DNA of 64,000 nt from Scatomorpha sp964535405 (GCA_964535405.1 CAZHUG010000003.1:16013-80012), one strand, 5' to 3'. Positions 7,891 through 16,667 are shown, numbered from the stretch's first letter. Notes: generated by a model not told the origin, from the sequence alone. Numbers and translations are program-made.

Positions 7891-9045
7891 ATGAACAACA
7901 ACTCGGCAATCAAGAAAGGAACCCTGGCAGCTGGCTTTTCAGTAGCATCTGTCTGGTTCGGCACACACGTTGGAGCTGGCTTTGCAACCGGTAACCAGGT
8001 CATCCAGTACTACGTTCAGTATGGTTGGACCGCAATACTGTATCCCCTGCTCTCCATGGGACTTCTGGCAGCGGTCATGTATGTTATCATGAAGTTTGCC
8101 ACCATGCGTGGACTTGATAACTACAGTGATACATTTAAAGAACTTTGGCAGCCGTATCCGCAGATGGCGATTACTTTTGAGATCTTCTACTTAGTAATTA
8201 TCCTCGCAGCCGTCGCCGCCGCTATAGCCGGTGCAGCAGGGCTGGTCGACAAATTCCTCCACGTAGGAATGCTTCTGAGCACTGTCATAGTTACATTGAT
8301 CCTTATCCTGCTTTGCATGTTCGGAGTTAAACTGATTATCGCAGCTTCCACTTTCCTGTCCGTCGCTATACTCGTAGTCGCCGGCACCATGATCGTCGTC
8401 GGCATCTCCAAGCATCTTCCCCAGGTCGGCGAAGGTATCGCCGCCGGTCTCACCAAGGGCAAAGAATTCGAAGGCGCGTGGAGAGGTATCCTCGTCTACG
8501 CCGGTTTCCAGTGCGTTTCCATTCCCCCGATGATCGCCGCAGCCACCACCCTGAATCATAAGGGTGTCAAGAAGGCCGCAGTCCTCGGCGGAGTCATGAA
8601 CGGCGGCATGCTTGCCCTGTCCGGCCTGATGCTCATCGGCTGGTACAGCGAGATCCAGGCAGCCGGCGAAGTAGCTCTGCCCAACCTGTTCGTCTGCGAG
8701 AGCATCGGCTGGGACGTTCTCATCGTACTTTACTCAATTCTTCTCTTCTGCGCATTCATTTCCACCTGCGTCACTCTTATCTACACCATGATCGTACGCT
8801 TCGAGGGCAAGTTCTTCCCCAAGCAGGTCAAAAATGAAAAGATTCGCATGTTCGCCGTCGGTGTCATTGTCGTCGGCATCTGCATAGCTCTGTCCAGCCT
8901 GGGCCTGAGCGGAATCATCAAGTACGCATATGGTTATGACGGATATCTGGCTATCGCAGTCGTTGTTATCCCTGTACTCACCATAGGCGTGAAGAAGAAC
9001 AGACAGTATGCGAAAGACCATCCCGAAGTCCTCGAAGCTCACTGA
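7891..9045 (+). CDS. YkvI family membrane transporter
   Basis: 384 residues, about ten membrane helices with glycine-broken first helix (FGTHVGAGFATGNQ), the arrangement seen in LeuT-fold transporters and in the Bacillus YkvI family of the APC superfamily. AAGGAG lies 12 bases before the ATG. The C-terminus is short and hydrophilic. Substrate is unknown; amino acids or other small cations/zwitterions are the usual guess for this fold. Divergent from the GntR/2-oxoacid operon and separated by a 1-kb gap, so a link to that pathway is possible but unsupported. Followed 9 bases later by a small membrane protein. Confidence 0.85.
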   Translation: MNNNSAIKKGTLAAGFSVASVWFGTHVGAGFATGNQVIQYYVQYGWTAILYPLLSMGLLAAVMYVIMKFATMRGLDNYSDTFKELWQPYPQMAITFEIFYLVIILAAVAAAIAGAAGLVDKFLHVGMLLSTVIVTLILILLCMFGVKLIIAASTFLSVAILVVAGTMIVVGISKHLPQVGEGIAAGLTKGKEFEGAWRGILVYAGFQCVSIPPMIAAATTLNHKGVKKAAVLGGVMNGGMLALSGLMLIGWYSEIQAAGEVALPNLFVCESIGWDVLIVLYSILLFCAFISTCVTLIYTMIVRFEGKFFPKQVKNEKIRMFAVGVIVVGICIALSSLGLSGIIKYAYGYDGYLAIAVVVIPVLTIGVKKNRQYAKDHPEVLEAH

Positions 9046-9054
9046 GGATAGCTA

Positions 9055-9261
9055 TTGTCTACACGTTTAAAATGGATAATCGTGGTGGCGGCGGAAGTCG
9101 CCGTCACCGCGATAATTTACCTCTGCGGGGTGCTTTTTGGAAAGACCCTCGGCGCGCTGTTGATCTTCATTGTCTGGGCGGTAATTTACACGCTGGGCTA
9201 CAGATGGACACGTGTGCCTGAGACTCCTGAGTCTGAAGAGAACGACTCCGACGAGAAGTGA
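9055..9261 (+). CDS. small two-helix membrane protein
   Basis: 68 residues with two hydrophobic segments (about 8-28 and 31-48) and an acidic tail (EENDSDEK). Start is TTG at 9055; the ribosome site GAGGA overlaps the stop codon of the YkvI gene, so translation should be coupled. No recognised family. Close coupling to the transporter suggests an accessory or stabilising subunit, but this is only context. Confidence 0.65.
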   Translation: MSTRLKWIIVVAAEVAVTAIIYLCGVLFGKTLGALLIFIVWAVIYTLGYRWTRVPETPESEENDSDEK

Positions 9262-9266
9262 ATACA

Positions 9267-9307
9267 TTGGCGCGGGGAGCACTTCCCCGCGCCAATTCAC
9301 TTTTGCC
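9267..9307 (+). terminator. terminator after YkvI operon
   Basis: A 12-bp perfect stem (TTGGCGCGGGGA / TCCCCGCGCCAA) with a 5-base loop, followed by TTCACTTTT. It closes the YkvI/small-protein unit. Confidence 0.8.
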
Positions 9308-9327
9308 CTCCGAAGGGACAAATTATG

Positions 9328-9356
9328 TTGAATCGTGACAATATGAATGATACAAT
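9328..9356 (+). promoter_or_regulatory. sigma-A promoter for ahcY with adjacent inverted repeat
   Basis: TTGAAT and TACAAT are 17 bases apart, 35 bases before the ahcY ATG. Directly overlapping the start region is a perfect inverted repeat ATTAATC-GCT-GATTAAT (9355-9371) that could be an operator. No SAM or SAH riboswitch fold was recognised. Confidence 0.6.
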
Positions 9357-9391
9357 TAATCGCTGATTAATAATCTGTTGGAGGTTTTCAT

Positions 9392-10627
9392 ATGAACGAT
9401 ATATTTGATATAAGCCTGGCGGCTGAAGGCGAGCGCAAGATTGCCTGGGTTCGGCGCAACATGCCGATACTTCGCGGTATTGAGGAAGATTTCACCGCAT
9501 CTCAGCCCTTTGCCGGATTGAAGGTTGCACTGTCTGTGCATTTGGAGGCAAAAACTGCGTACCTCTGCCGTGTGCTTGCCGCCGGCGGCGCGCATATGTA
9601 CATAACAGGCTCAAACCCGCTGTCAACTCAAGATGATATCGCGGCAGCCCTCGCTGCCGGCGGTCTGGAGATTCACGCAGTTTACAACGCGCCACGGGAG
9701 GAATACCTCCGCCATATGGACGCTGTTTTGTCCGTCGGTCCTAACATTATTATAGATGACGGCGGCGAGCTGGTAGATATTATGCACACAAAATACCCGG
9801 AGCTTATCCCGAACGTCATAGGCGGATGCGAGGAAACCACCACAGGCATCAACCGTCTGCGCAAAATGGCGCGGGACGGCAGTCTGCGCTTCCCCATGAT
9901 GATGGTCAACGACGCGGACTGCAAGCACCTGTTTGACAACCGCTACGGCACGGGTCAGTCGGTTTGGGATGGCATCATGCGCACCACCAACCTCATAATC
10001 GCCGCAAAGCGCGTCGTCGTGTCCGGCTACGGCTGGTGCGGCAAGGGCGTTGCGATGCGTGCGCAGGGTCTTGGTGCCCGCGTCATCGTCACCGAGACCG
10101 ACGCCGTGCGCGCCCTTGAGGCTGTCATGGATGGTTACGAGGTCATGACCATGGCCGAGGCGGCACAGGTCGGCGATATATTTGTCACCGTGACCGGCGG
10201 CCGCGACATAATTGCCCGCGAGCATTTTGAGCTTTTAAAGGATGGCGCGATACTCTCCAACGCCGGGCATTTCAATGTCGAAATTGATATGCAAGCCCTT
10301 GAAGCCCTTGCCCTGCGCAAATACGAGGCCCGTCACAACATCTCGGCCTACGAACTGCCAAACGGCAAAACAATCTTTGTCATTGCCGAGGGCCGTCTCG
10401 TAAACCTCGCCGCGGGCGACGGACACCCGGCTGAGATTATGGATATGAGCTTTGCCATTCAAGCGCTCTGCGCTGAGTATCTGGCAAAGAACCGCGGGGC
10501 CCTCCCCTGCGAGCCTATACCCGTTCCGCGCGAGATGGATGAGGCCGTTGCACGGCGCAAGCTGGCTGCCATGGGTCTTTCTATAGATTCCATGTCGGAG
10601 CTGCAGAAGGATTATCTCGGCGTATAA
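9392..10627 (+). CDS. ahcY: adenosylhomocysteinase
   Basis: 411 residues. Converts S-adenosylhomocysteine to adenosine and homocysteine in the cytoplasm, recycling the by-product of SAM-dependent methylation. The N-terminal substrate part has the family SVHLEAKTA and GSNPLSTQDD stretches; the NAD-binding fold carries GYGWCGKG about residue 210; the HNISAYELPNGKTI region corresponds to the C-terminal dimer arm. The protein ends in LQKDYLGV and lacks the longer KPDHYRY-type tail of eukaryotic enzymes, as in the shorter bacterial and archaeal forms. GGAGG lies 8 bases before the ATG. Confidence 0.93.
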   Translation: MNDIFDISLAAEGERKIAWVRRNMPILRGIEEDFTASQPFAGLKVALSVHLEAKTAYLCRVLAAGGAHMYITGSNPLSTQDDIAAALAAGGLEIHAVYNAPREEYLRHMDAVLSVGPNIIIDDGGELVDIMHTKYPELIPNVIGGCEETTTGINRLRKMARDGSLRFPMMMVNDADCKHLFDNRYGTGQSVWDGIMRTTNLIIAAKRVVVSGYGWCGKGVAMRAQGLGARVIVTETDAVRALEAVMDGYEVMTMAEAAQVGDIFVTVTGGRDIIAREHFELLKDGAILSNAGHFNVEIDMQALEALALRKYEARHNISAYELPNGKTIFVIAEGRLVNLAAGDGHPAEIMDMSFAIQALCAEYLAKNRGALPCEPIPVPREMDEAVARRKLAAMGLSIDSMSELQKDYLGV

Positions 10628-10665
10628 GGCTCGGCGAATCAATTACGGAGGGCGGTGAACCGCTG

Positions 10666-12051
10666 ATGGAAGTTAGCTTCGAGCAGCGCCACGAGCGTCT
10701 CATGGAGCTTGTCGCTCAGCACAAGGTAAAGTCCCTCCAGCTCGAGCTGGAGGATATGAACGAATTTGACGTGGCGTCTTTTCTCACAGAGCTGGGCGAG
10801 GACGACGTGAAGCGGATGGCAACTGCCTTCCGTCTGCTGTCCAAGGAGCGGGGGGCCGAAATTTTTTCCGAGCTTGATGCTCCCGAGCAGGAGGCTATCA
10901 TAAACTCCATCACCGACAGCGAGCTGACCGCGATTATCGAGGACATGTATGTTGACGATGCGGTTGACATGATGGAGGAGTTGCCCGCGAACCTTGTCAA
11001 GCGCGTCATGCGCAGTGCAACAGCGGACACGCGCAAATTAATAAATCAATACCTCAAATACCCCGGCAATTCAGTCGGAAGCATAATGACAGCGGAGTTT
11101 GTGGACTTCAAAAAGTACATGAACGTGCGCGAGTCCATAGCAAAAATCCGACGCGTGGGCGATGACAAGGAGACGATCTACGTCTGCTATGTCACCTCTG
11201 CCGACCGCAAGCTTGAGGGCGTTGTCACAGTCAAGGATCTGCTGCTTCACGACGACGAGGCTGTCATTGAGGATATCATGGACACGAACGTGCTTTTCTG
11301 CCGCACCACGGACGACAGAGAGGAAGCCGCCACGCGCATTTCTGACTATGACTTGCTCGCAATCCCGGTCGTCGACAAGGAAGACCGCCTGGTCGGCATC
11401 GTCACCGTCGACGACGTCATTGACGTGCTGCAGGAGGAGGCGACCAGGGACTTTGAAAAAATGGCCGGTATCTCGCCGTCTGATAAGCCATATTCAAGAG
11501 CAGGTGTTTTGGATATCTCCAAGCGGCGCATCCCCTGGCTGATGTTCCTGATGCTGTCTGCAACCTTCACAAGCATGATAATTACGAGCTTTGAGAGTGC
11601 ATTGTCTGCTTGCACGGTGCTCACCGGCTTCATCCCCATGCTCATGGGCACAGGAGGAAACTCCGGCTCGCAGAGCTCCACAGCAGTCATCCGCAGCATT
11701 TCTCTGGGTCAGACGACGCTTGATGACGTGCTTTCTGTCGTCTGGAAGGAAGTTCGTGTCGCCGCAATCTGCGGCGTTGTACTCGCATCGATTAATTTCG
11801 TGAAAATGCTGCTTGTCGACCATCTGCTGCTGTCAAACCCCGATGTCACAGTCCTGATCTCCGCGACGGTGTCGCTGTCGCTGGTTTTTGTGGTTATTTT
11901 TGCAAAGGTCGTGGGCTGCACCCTGCCCCTGCTCGCGGAAAAGGTCGGGATTGACCCGGCGGTCATGGCAAGCCCGCTCATTTCAACGATAACCGACGTC
12001 GTCTCCCTTCTGGTCTATTTCTCATTGGCGACGGCACTGCTACACATATAA
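10666..12051 (+). CDS. mgtE: magnesium transporter MgtE
   Basis: 461 residues with the full MgtE architecture: an acidic N-terminal superhelical domain (about 1-125), two CBS domains (about 130-255) and a C-terminal pore of five helices (about 285-460) with the conserved LMGTGGNSGSQSS segment. MgtE is a Mg2+-gated channel at the plasma membrane; the CBS/N domains sense intracellular Mg2+. It begins 38 bases after ahcY and is probably in the same transcript. No M-box-like leader is seen in the short gap. Confidence 0.93.
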   Translation: MEVSFEQRHERLMELVAQHKVKSLQLELEDMNEFDVASFLTELGEDDVKRMATAFRLLSKERGAEIFSELDAPEQEAIINSITDSELTAIIEDMYVDDAVDMMEELPANLVKRVMRSATADTRKLINQYLKYPGNSVGSIMTAEFVDFKKYMNVRESIAKIRRVGDDKETIYVCYVTSADRKLEGVVTVKDLLLHDDEAVIEDIMDTNVLFCRTTDDREEAATRISDYDLLAIPVVDKEDRLVGIVTVDDVIDVLQEEATRDFEKMAGISPSDKPYSRAGVLDISKRRIPWLMFLMLSATFTSMIITSFESALSACTVLTGFIPMLMGTGGNSGSQSSTAVIRSISLGQTTLDDVLSVVWKEVRVAAICGVVLASINFVKMLLVDHLLLSNPDVTVLISATVSLSLVFVVIFAKVVGCTLPLLAEKVGIDPAVMASPLISTITDVVSLLVYFSLATALLHI

Positions 12052-12076
12052 TATAAGGCGAAAGGTAAATACCCCA

Positions 12077-12991
12077 ATGGATATGTCCGTCGTCCTCACG
12101 CAGATGGGGATTCTGGTTTTTATAATGGTTGTCGGTTTTGTCTGTGCCAAGCTCAAGATAACCGGCCCCGAATTTAATAAATACAGCTCCAGTCTGGTGA
12201 TGAACGTGCTGCTGGTTTTCACCATCCTCCACTCCTTCACCAGCACAGATATGGAGATGAGCTTCTCACAAATAGCCGTAGCTGTCGGCGCTTTCACCGC
12301 CTTGCTTGCGATCAGCTTTGTCCTGGGTCTTGTCATCGCGAAAATACTCAAGTACAAAGGGGACCAAAAGGGCCTTGCAATCAGTCTCGTCTTCTTTCCC
12401 AACACCGCATTTATAGCTTTTCCGCTTATCGAGGCCATTTATGGTGCAGAGGGGCTGCTTGTCGCCTCGCTTGCAAACATCCCGTTTAATCTGCTGCTAT
12501 ATACAGTCGGAACCTCACTCGTCTCCGGCAGCGGAGAGGGCATGAACCTCAAAAGTGCCCTGAGCGCCCCCTTCGTGGCGACAGTGGCGGCGGTTATCTT
12601 CTTCCTGAGCGGACTAAAGCTGCCCGACTCTGTTGTTCAGGCCTTCGGCACGCTCGGCAGAGCCACCGCGCCGATGTCGATGTTGATTGTGGGAACGTCG
12701 CTTGGCGGCGTCGCGCTAAACAAGGTCTTCACCAACTGGCGGGTATATGTATTAAGCTTCGCGAGGCTCATCATCTCGCCCATTCTCGTCTGGTTTCTCT
12801 TGAAGTGGTTTATCGCGGACAAAATGCTCATGGATATTCTGATCATAGTCGCGGCGGCTCCCGCAGCCATGATGCTGTCGATATTCGCAATTACCTATGA
12901 AAAGGACGAGGTTCTCGCCTCGCAGAGCGTATTCATAAGTACAGTTTTTTGTGCCGCAACCATGCCGCTCATCATGTGGCTTCTGCTGTAA
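12077..12991 (+). CDS. AEC family permease
   Basis: 304 residues with ten predicted helices, beginning with the pattern typical of auxin-efflux-carrier (AEC) family transporters: an N-terminal helix, then FxNTAFIAFPLIEAIYG (about 113-128) where the broken helix crosses. Bacterial AEC members export or import small organic acids such as malate or malonate. It lies 25 bases after mgtE on the same strand and is followed by a terminator at 13005-13060. Substrate not determinable. Confidence 0.85.
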   Translation: MDMSVVLTQMGILVFIMVVGFVCAKLKITGPEFNKYSSSLVMNVLLVFTILHSFTSTDMEMSFSQIAVAVGAFTALLAISFVLGLVIAKILKYKGDQKGLAISLVFFPNTAFIAFPLIEAIYGAEGLLVASLANIPFNLLLYTVGTSLVSGSGEGMNLKSALSAPFVATVAAVIFFLSGLKLPDSVVQAFGTLGRATAPMSMLIVGTSLGGVALNKVFTNWRVYVLSFARLIISPILVWFLLKWFIADKMLMDILIIVAAAPAAMMLSIFAITYEKDEVLASQSVFISTVFCAATMPLIMWLLL

Positions 12992-13004
12992 TCTGCATAC
13001 ATTA

Positions 13005-13060
13005 AAAAATGAGCAGGCTGCTTACTTCATCAGAAGATTAAGCAACCAGCTCATTTTTTT
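13005..13060. terminator. bidirectional terminator between AEC permease and spoVT
   Basis: A 21-base stem (AAAAAATGAGC arm, one mismatch and one G-U pair) closed over a 13-base loop, with A6 on the left and T7 on the right, between two convergent genes. Confidence 0.8.
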
Positions 13061-13091
13061 GTGCGGCGAGTCATAGCAAAACCTGTGCCGC

Positions 13092-13631
13092 CTAGCTTTC
13101 CATCTGCTTGCCGAGGAATGAGGCAACAGTCTGTGCGAGCTTATACTCGACATCGCCCGCAGGCGGTGCGTTTTTTGGGCCGATAAAAATAACACAGCCC
13201 ATCACATCGCCCTCGGAGACCACAGGCGCCGCGACAGTCAGGCAGTATCCGGTGTCATTTTCCGTCACGGGCATACTCATGCTCGCTTCCTGGCGGTATA
13301 CACGGCGAGCTTCCATAATCTGCTCCAGCTCAGGGCTGATTCGCTTTTCAAACAGCTCGCGCTTGCCGCCACCCGCGATGGCAATGATCATATCCCTATC
13401 GCAGACAGCCGCAATTGTGTCTGTGGACTTATTGAGCGAATCACATATCTGTGCCGCAAAGTCGGATAACTCCCCGATCGGGGAATACTTCTTGAAGATG
13501 ACCTCTCCATCCTTATCCGTGAAGATTTCCAGAGGGTCGCCTTCTCTGATACGCATGGTGCGGCGTATCTCTTTGGGGATGACCACTCGTCCGAGGTCAT
13601 CTATGCGGCGTACTATGCCGGTGGCTTTCAT
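13092..13631 (-). CDS. spoVT: stage V sporulation protein T
   Basis: 179 residues. The N-terminal 50 residues form the swapped-hairpin AbrB DNA-binding domain (GIVRRIDDLGRVVIPKEIRR), and the C-terminal part is a GAF-like domain (KSTDTIAAVCDRDMIIAIAGGG onward). This two-domain layout and length are those of SpoVT, the forespore regulator that acts with sigma-G late in sporulation. It is a monocistronic gene on the minus strand with an AGGAGG site before its ATG, and a sigma-G-like promoter lies upstream. Its presence is the best evidence that the host forms endospores. Confidence 0.93.
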   Translation of the reverse strand: MKATGIVRRIDDLGRVVIPKEIRRTMRIREGDPLEIFTDKDGEVIFKKYSPIGELSDFAAQICDSLNKSTDTIAAVCDRDMIIAIAGGGKRELFEKRISPELEQIMEARRVYRQEASMSMPVTENDTGYCLTVAAPVVSEGDVMGCVIFIGPKNAPPAGDVEYKLAQTVASFLGKQMES

Positions 13632-13667
13632 ATAAATCCTCCTGCCTTTATTTCTTTATGCAGGAAT

Positions 13668-13697
13668 TAGTATCCGCAAAATTACCCATGCATATTC
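13668..13697 (-). promoter_or_regulatory. sigma-G-like forespore promoter of spoVT
   Basis: On the minus strand GAATA and GATACTA are 18 bases apart, 37 bases before the spoVT ATG. This fits the sigma-G pattern (GHATR, 17-18 bases, CATWHTA) with one mismatch at the first base of the -10. spoVT is a known member of the sigma-G regulon in Bacillus. Confidence 0.5.
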
Positions 13698-13806
13698 GTC
13701 AGGCGATATTTGGAAATGTCTGACTTTAATGTAAAGCAAAGCTTTCTTGTCCAAAAAGTTCAATTTAAGCCTTTGATATTCATATAATAGCCACTAAACA
13801 ATGGCA

Positions 13807-13835
13807 TTGACTTTGGCACAGGCATTCATTACAAT
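13807..13835 (+). promoter_or_regulatory. sigma-A promoter for the metallo-hydrolase gene
   Basis: TTGACT and TACAAT with a 17-base spacer, 43 bases before the ATG at 13879. Confidence 0.65.
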
Positions 13836-13878
13836 GATATCTATTGCAAAATATACACAGAAATTGAGAGGATAAAAT

Positions 13879-14859
13879 ATGAAACAGCTCCACGATAACA
13901 TTTTCACCTTTGAGGTAGTACTCCCCGAAAACCCGCTGAAATGGCTAAATTGCTATGTGATTAAAGGAACCGGCAGCGAGCGCAGCCTTATAATAGACAC
14001 AGGCTTCAACCGGCCCGAATGCCTCCAGCCGCTTGTTGAAGGGGTTCGCCAGCTCGGCCTTGATCCCAAAAATACAGATGTTTTTCTGACCCATACCCAC
14101 TCCGATCACTCCGGAAACGCTCCGGCACTGGCAGCAATGGGCTGCCGCATTTTTATGAGCGAAATTGATCGTCGTGTTCTAAACACCAACACCTGGCCGG
14201 AGAAAAGAGCCAGATCGATGAAGGAGGGCATGTCGCCCGAGACTCTGGCGCTGGTGAATAAGCATAATCCAGCCATCATATTTGCTCCCGGACACTTTGA
14301 ATCCACCGGACTGAAGGATGGAGATATCCTTCACTACGGCGGCTACGAACTCCAGTGCGTGCTGACTCCCGGGCACACTCCCGGGCACATGTGTCTTTAC
14401 GACAGGGCCAACAAGCGCATGTTTTTGGGCGATCATGTGCTGTTTGATATCACACCGAACATCAACTATTGGCTTGAGCTTGACGATCCGCTGGGCGCAT
14501 ATTTGGACAGTCTGCGGAAGATTATGAGCTACGATGTCGTGCATGCGCTTCCTGCGCACAGAACTACGGGCAATGTGACCATGGCGGAGCGCGCGCAGGC
14601 GCTCATCGACCACCACGCCCAGAGGCTGACAGAAACCGAGCAGATAATAATCAATAACCCGGGACTGAGCGCCTACCAAATCGCCGGTAAAATGACCTGG
14701 CGCATTCGCGCCAAAAACTGGGACGAGTTTCCTCCGGGTCAGAAATGGTTTGCCGTAGGCGAGGCAATAACGCACATTGACCATCTTATCCTCTGCGGAA
14801 GGCTTCGCCGCGAGGAAGATCCCGAAACCGGATTCAGAGTTTATTTCCACACCGCCTGA
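13879..14859 (+). CDS. metallo-beta-lactamase fold hydrolase
   Basis: 326 residues. The zinc motif H72-T-H74-S-D76-H77 is intact, with later ligands in TPGHTPGH and GDHVLF. An extra C-terminal helical region (about 230-326) resembles the winged domain found in glyoxalase-II-like and LACTB2-like members, which hydrolyse thioesters or phosphodiesters. GAGAGG precedes the ATG, and the gene has its own promoter. No neighbour suggests a substrate. Assignment to the superfamily is safe; the exact reaction is unknown. Confidence 0.88.
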   Translation: MKQLHDNIFTFEVVLPENPLKWLNCYVIKGTGSERSLIIDTGFNRPECLQPLVEGVRQLGLDPKNTDVFLTHTHSDHSGNAPALAAMGCRIFMSEIDRRVLNTNTWPEKRARSMKEGMSPETLALVNKHNPAIIFAPGHFESTGLKDGDILHYGGYELQCVLTPGHTPGHMCLYDRANKRMFLGDHVLFDITPNINYWLELDDPLGAYLDSLRKIMSYDVVHALPAHRTTGNVTMAERAQALIDHHAQRLTETEQIIINNPGLSAYQIAGKMTWRIRAKNWDEFPPGQKWFAVGEAITHIDHLILCGRLRREEDPETGFRVYFHTA

Positions 14860-14941
14860 TAAAGCTTCATGGTTTTCTTGGGTATTTGAAATTTCTGGCA
14901 TAATAGACAGATACTAAAAATATTCTTAGCAGTTCTGGAAA

Positions 14942-14970
14942 TTGCTTTTCCCTAGATATCAATTTAATAT
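14942..14970 (+). promoter_or_regulatory. possible sigma-A promoter for the alpha/beta hydrolase
   Basis: TTGCTT and TAATAT spaced by 17 bases, 43 bases before the ATG at 15014. Confidence 0.4.
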
Positions 14971-15013
14971 GGTTGTATACCTTATTTTGATATTTTGAAG
15001 GAGATAAAATACT

Positions 15014-15823
15014 ATGAAGCAGGAATTTAACTTCAGCACCTTCGACGACATCAGCCTGTATGCCAGCAAAAACCTGGTTGAGAACGCCAGGGGTGTCGTG
15101 ATCATCGTTCACGGCCTTTGCGAGCATCTGGGACGCTACGATTATGTGACCGACAAACTCAACGAGTCCGGATACAGCGTCTACCGATTCGACCATCGCG
15201 GTCACGGAAAGTCCGGCGGCAAAAAGGTCTATTACAGCAAGTGGACGGAGATCAGCGACGATATTAACACTTATTTTGACCTCGTCAAGGCAGAGCAGCC
15301 CAATAAACCCATCTTTGTGCTCGGGCACAGCATGGGCGGCTATTCTACAACCTGCTTTGCCACGCGCTTCCCCGGCAAGGCCGACGGTATTTTGCTCTCC
15401 GGCGCTCTTGTGCGCTACAACCATCCGATGGCCGGGTCCCTGCCGATGGAGCTCCCCCCCGATGTCTATATGCCAAACGCTCTGGGCGACGGTGTTTGCA
15501 GCGATCCCGCCGTGGTTGAGGCCTATGCTCAGGATCCCCTGGTCGAGAAGGAAATATCAGTCTCACTTATGAACAGCATGGGCGAGGGCGTTGAGTGGCT
15601 CAAGGCGCACGCCGCAGAGTTTGTCGATCCGACCCTCATAATGCACGGCTGCTGCGACGGGCTGGTCAGCGAAAAGGACTCCCGCGATCTGTTTAGCGAG
15701 ATCGGCTCGCAGGACAAGGGACTTATTATCTACGCAAAGCTGTTTCACGAGATTCTCAACGAGCCCAGCAAGGACGAAATTCTCTGTGATATAACGCGCT
15801 GGCTTGATAAGCACTCTGTGTAA
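15014..15823 (+). CDS. alpha/beta hydrolase, monoacylglycerol-lipase/S33 type
   Basis: 269 residues with the Hydrolase_4 fold: oxyanion-hole HGLCEH (about 36-41), nucleophile elbow GHSMGG (about 101-106), aspartate in HGCCDGLV, and the final histidine in LFHEILNEP. All catalytic residues are present. No signal peptide, so cytoplasmic. Such enzymes hydrolyse monoacylglycerols, lysophospholipids or other short esters. AAGGAG stands before the ATG. The gene is followed 18 bases later by one arm of a 20-bp inverted repeat. Confidence 0.88.
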   Translation: MKQEFNFSTFDDISLYASKNLVENARGVVIIVHGLCEHLGRYDYVTDKLNESGYSVYRFDHRGHGKSGGKKVYYSKWTEISDDINTYFDLVKAEQPNKPIFVLGHSMGGYSTTCFATRFPGKADGILLSGALVRYNHPMAGSLPMELPPDVYMPNALGDGVCSDPAVVEAYAQDPLVEKEISVSLMNSMGEGVEWLKAHAAEFVDPTLIMHGCCDGLVSEKDSRDLFSEIGSQDKGLIIYAKLFHEILNEPSKDEILCDITRWLDKHSV

Positions 15824-15841
15824 AAACTGGGTTCCACATAA

Positions 15842-15861
15842 AAAGAGCGGTGAGCTAAGAA
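15842..15861 (+). repeat. left arm of 20-bp inverted repeat bounding a kinase cassette
   Basis: AAAGAGCGGTGAGCTAAGAA here is the exact reverse complement of 16706-16725. Joined directly, the two arms would make a normal bidirectional terminator between the convergent hydrolase and pdxS genes. Confidence 0.9.
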
Positions 15862-15909
15862 CGCAAACAGCGTTTGCCATTATAAAAAATAGATAAAGTA
15901 GGTGGTAAG

Positions 15910-15975
15910 GTGATTAGTATCGTTGTTCATGCTTCATGCAAAGCTTTTAGGGTAAAAGCTTGTATGGAGCTATAG
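15910..15975 (+). CDS. putative 21-residue leader peptide
   Basis: A GTG at 15910 with AGGTGG just upstream opens a 21-codon frame ending with TAG at 15975, 62 bases before the kinase gene. Its second half runs through two mutually exclusive hairpins. The arrangement resembles translational or transcriptional attenuators of inducible resistance genes. A shorter frame from ATG 15929 (eight codons) is an alternative. Expression is unproven. Confidence 0.35.
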   Translation: MISIVVHASCKAFRVKACMEL

Positions 15976-15989
15976 AACAATTTTACCCT
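15941..15989 (+). promoter_or_regulatory. mutually exclusive hairpins, possible attenuator
   Basis: AAGCTTTT (15941-15948) pairs with AAAAGCTT (15954-15961). The loop and second arm of that hairpin, AGGGTAAAA (15949-15957), also pair perfectly with TTTTACCCT (15981-15989). Both folds cannot exist together, as in an attenuator controlling the downstream kinase gene. Confidence 0.5.
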
Positions 15990-16037
15990 TTAGGCTATGT
16001 CTCTTATTGTTAAGCTAATGATAAAGGAGAAAGCCCT

Positions 16038-16604
16038 ATGAAAAAGAATAACAACACGATATCGTCGCAAATTGTACTTGTGTCAGGTTCGCCGGGAACA
16101 GGTAAAACCACGATATCTCGAATTTTAGCTGAAAATTCGATGAACACGAAATCAGCGCATATTGAAGTAGACGACTTTTGGCAATATATCCGTAAAGGTT
16201 ATACCCATCCCTGGCTAAACAGCAGCGGAGATCAGAACGAAACTGTAATTGAAGCTGTTGCGGCAAGTGCGAAAAGGTATGCAAAAGGTGGATATGAAGT
16301 TTTTGTTGCCGGAACAATTGGACCTTGGTTTTTAGAGCCATGGATTAAAATTGCTAAAACTGGAATTGATGTGAGGTATATAGTCTTACGCCCAGATTTG
16401 CAAACAACTATTGTGCGTGCAAGCGAACGGCAACAAAGAGAATATTTCCCATTAGATACCGAATCCATTGAAGATGTCTGGTATAGTCTTGCAGATATTG
16501 GTAAATATGAGTCTAATGTCTTAAACACCACAGGTCACACAATTGATGAAAGTGTGACTGCAATTCAAAAAATGTTGATTGACAATAGGTTTCATATCAT
16601 ATAG
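16038..16604 (+). CDS. P-loop nucleotide kinase-like protein (A+T-rich cassette)
   Basis: 188 residues with Walker A GSPGTGKT (17-24) and an acidic EVDDFW segment about 37-42 where small-molecule kinases place the catalytic aspartate. The size and layout match the AAA_33/zeta-like and chloramphenicol-phosphotransferase-like group of P-loop kinases. Base composition is much more A+T-rich than the neighbours, and the gene lies alone between two arms of a perfect inverted repeat, with a possible attenuator before it and its own terminator after. This suggests recent acquisition. An antibiotic- or metabolite-phosphorylating role is plausible but not shown by any specific motif. Confidence 0.75.
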   Translation: MKKNNNTISSQIVLVSGSPGTGKTTISRILAENSMNTKSAHIEVDDFWQYIRKGYTHPWLNSSGDQNETVIEAVAASAKRYAKGGYEVFVAGTIGPWFLEPWIKIAKTGIDVRYIVLRPDLQTTIVRASERQQREYFPLDTESIEDVWYSLADIGKYESNVLNTTGHTIDESVTAIQKMLIDNRFHII

Positions 16605-16667
16605 CGCATGACTTAACAGGTATTATCAGCATTAGCTTTATATGTATAGGCTTTTTTGATTACTATT

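Noticed and set aside
9300..9391. SAM/SAH riboswitch in front of ahcY
   Set aside because: No conserved core or pseudoknot-like pairing seen in the 90-base leader.
10628..10665. M-box Mg2+ riboswitch before mgtE
   Set aside because: The gap is only 38 bases, too short for the element.
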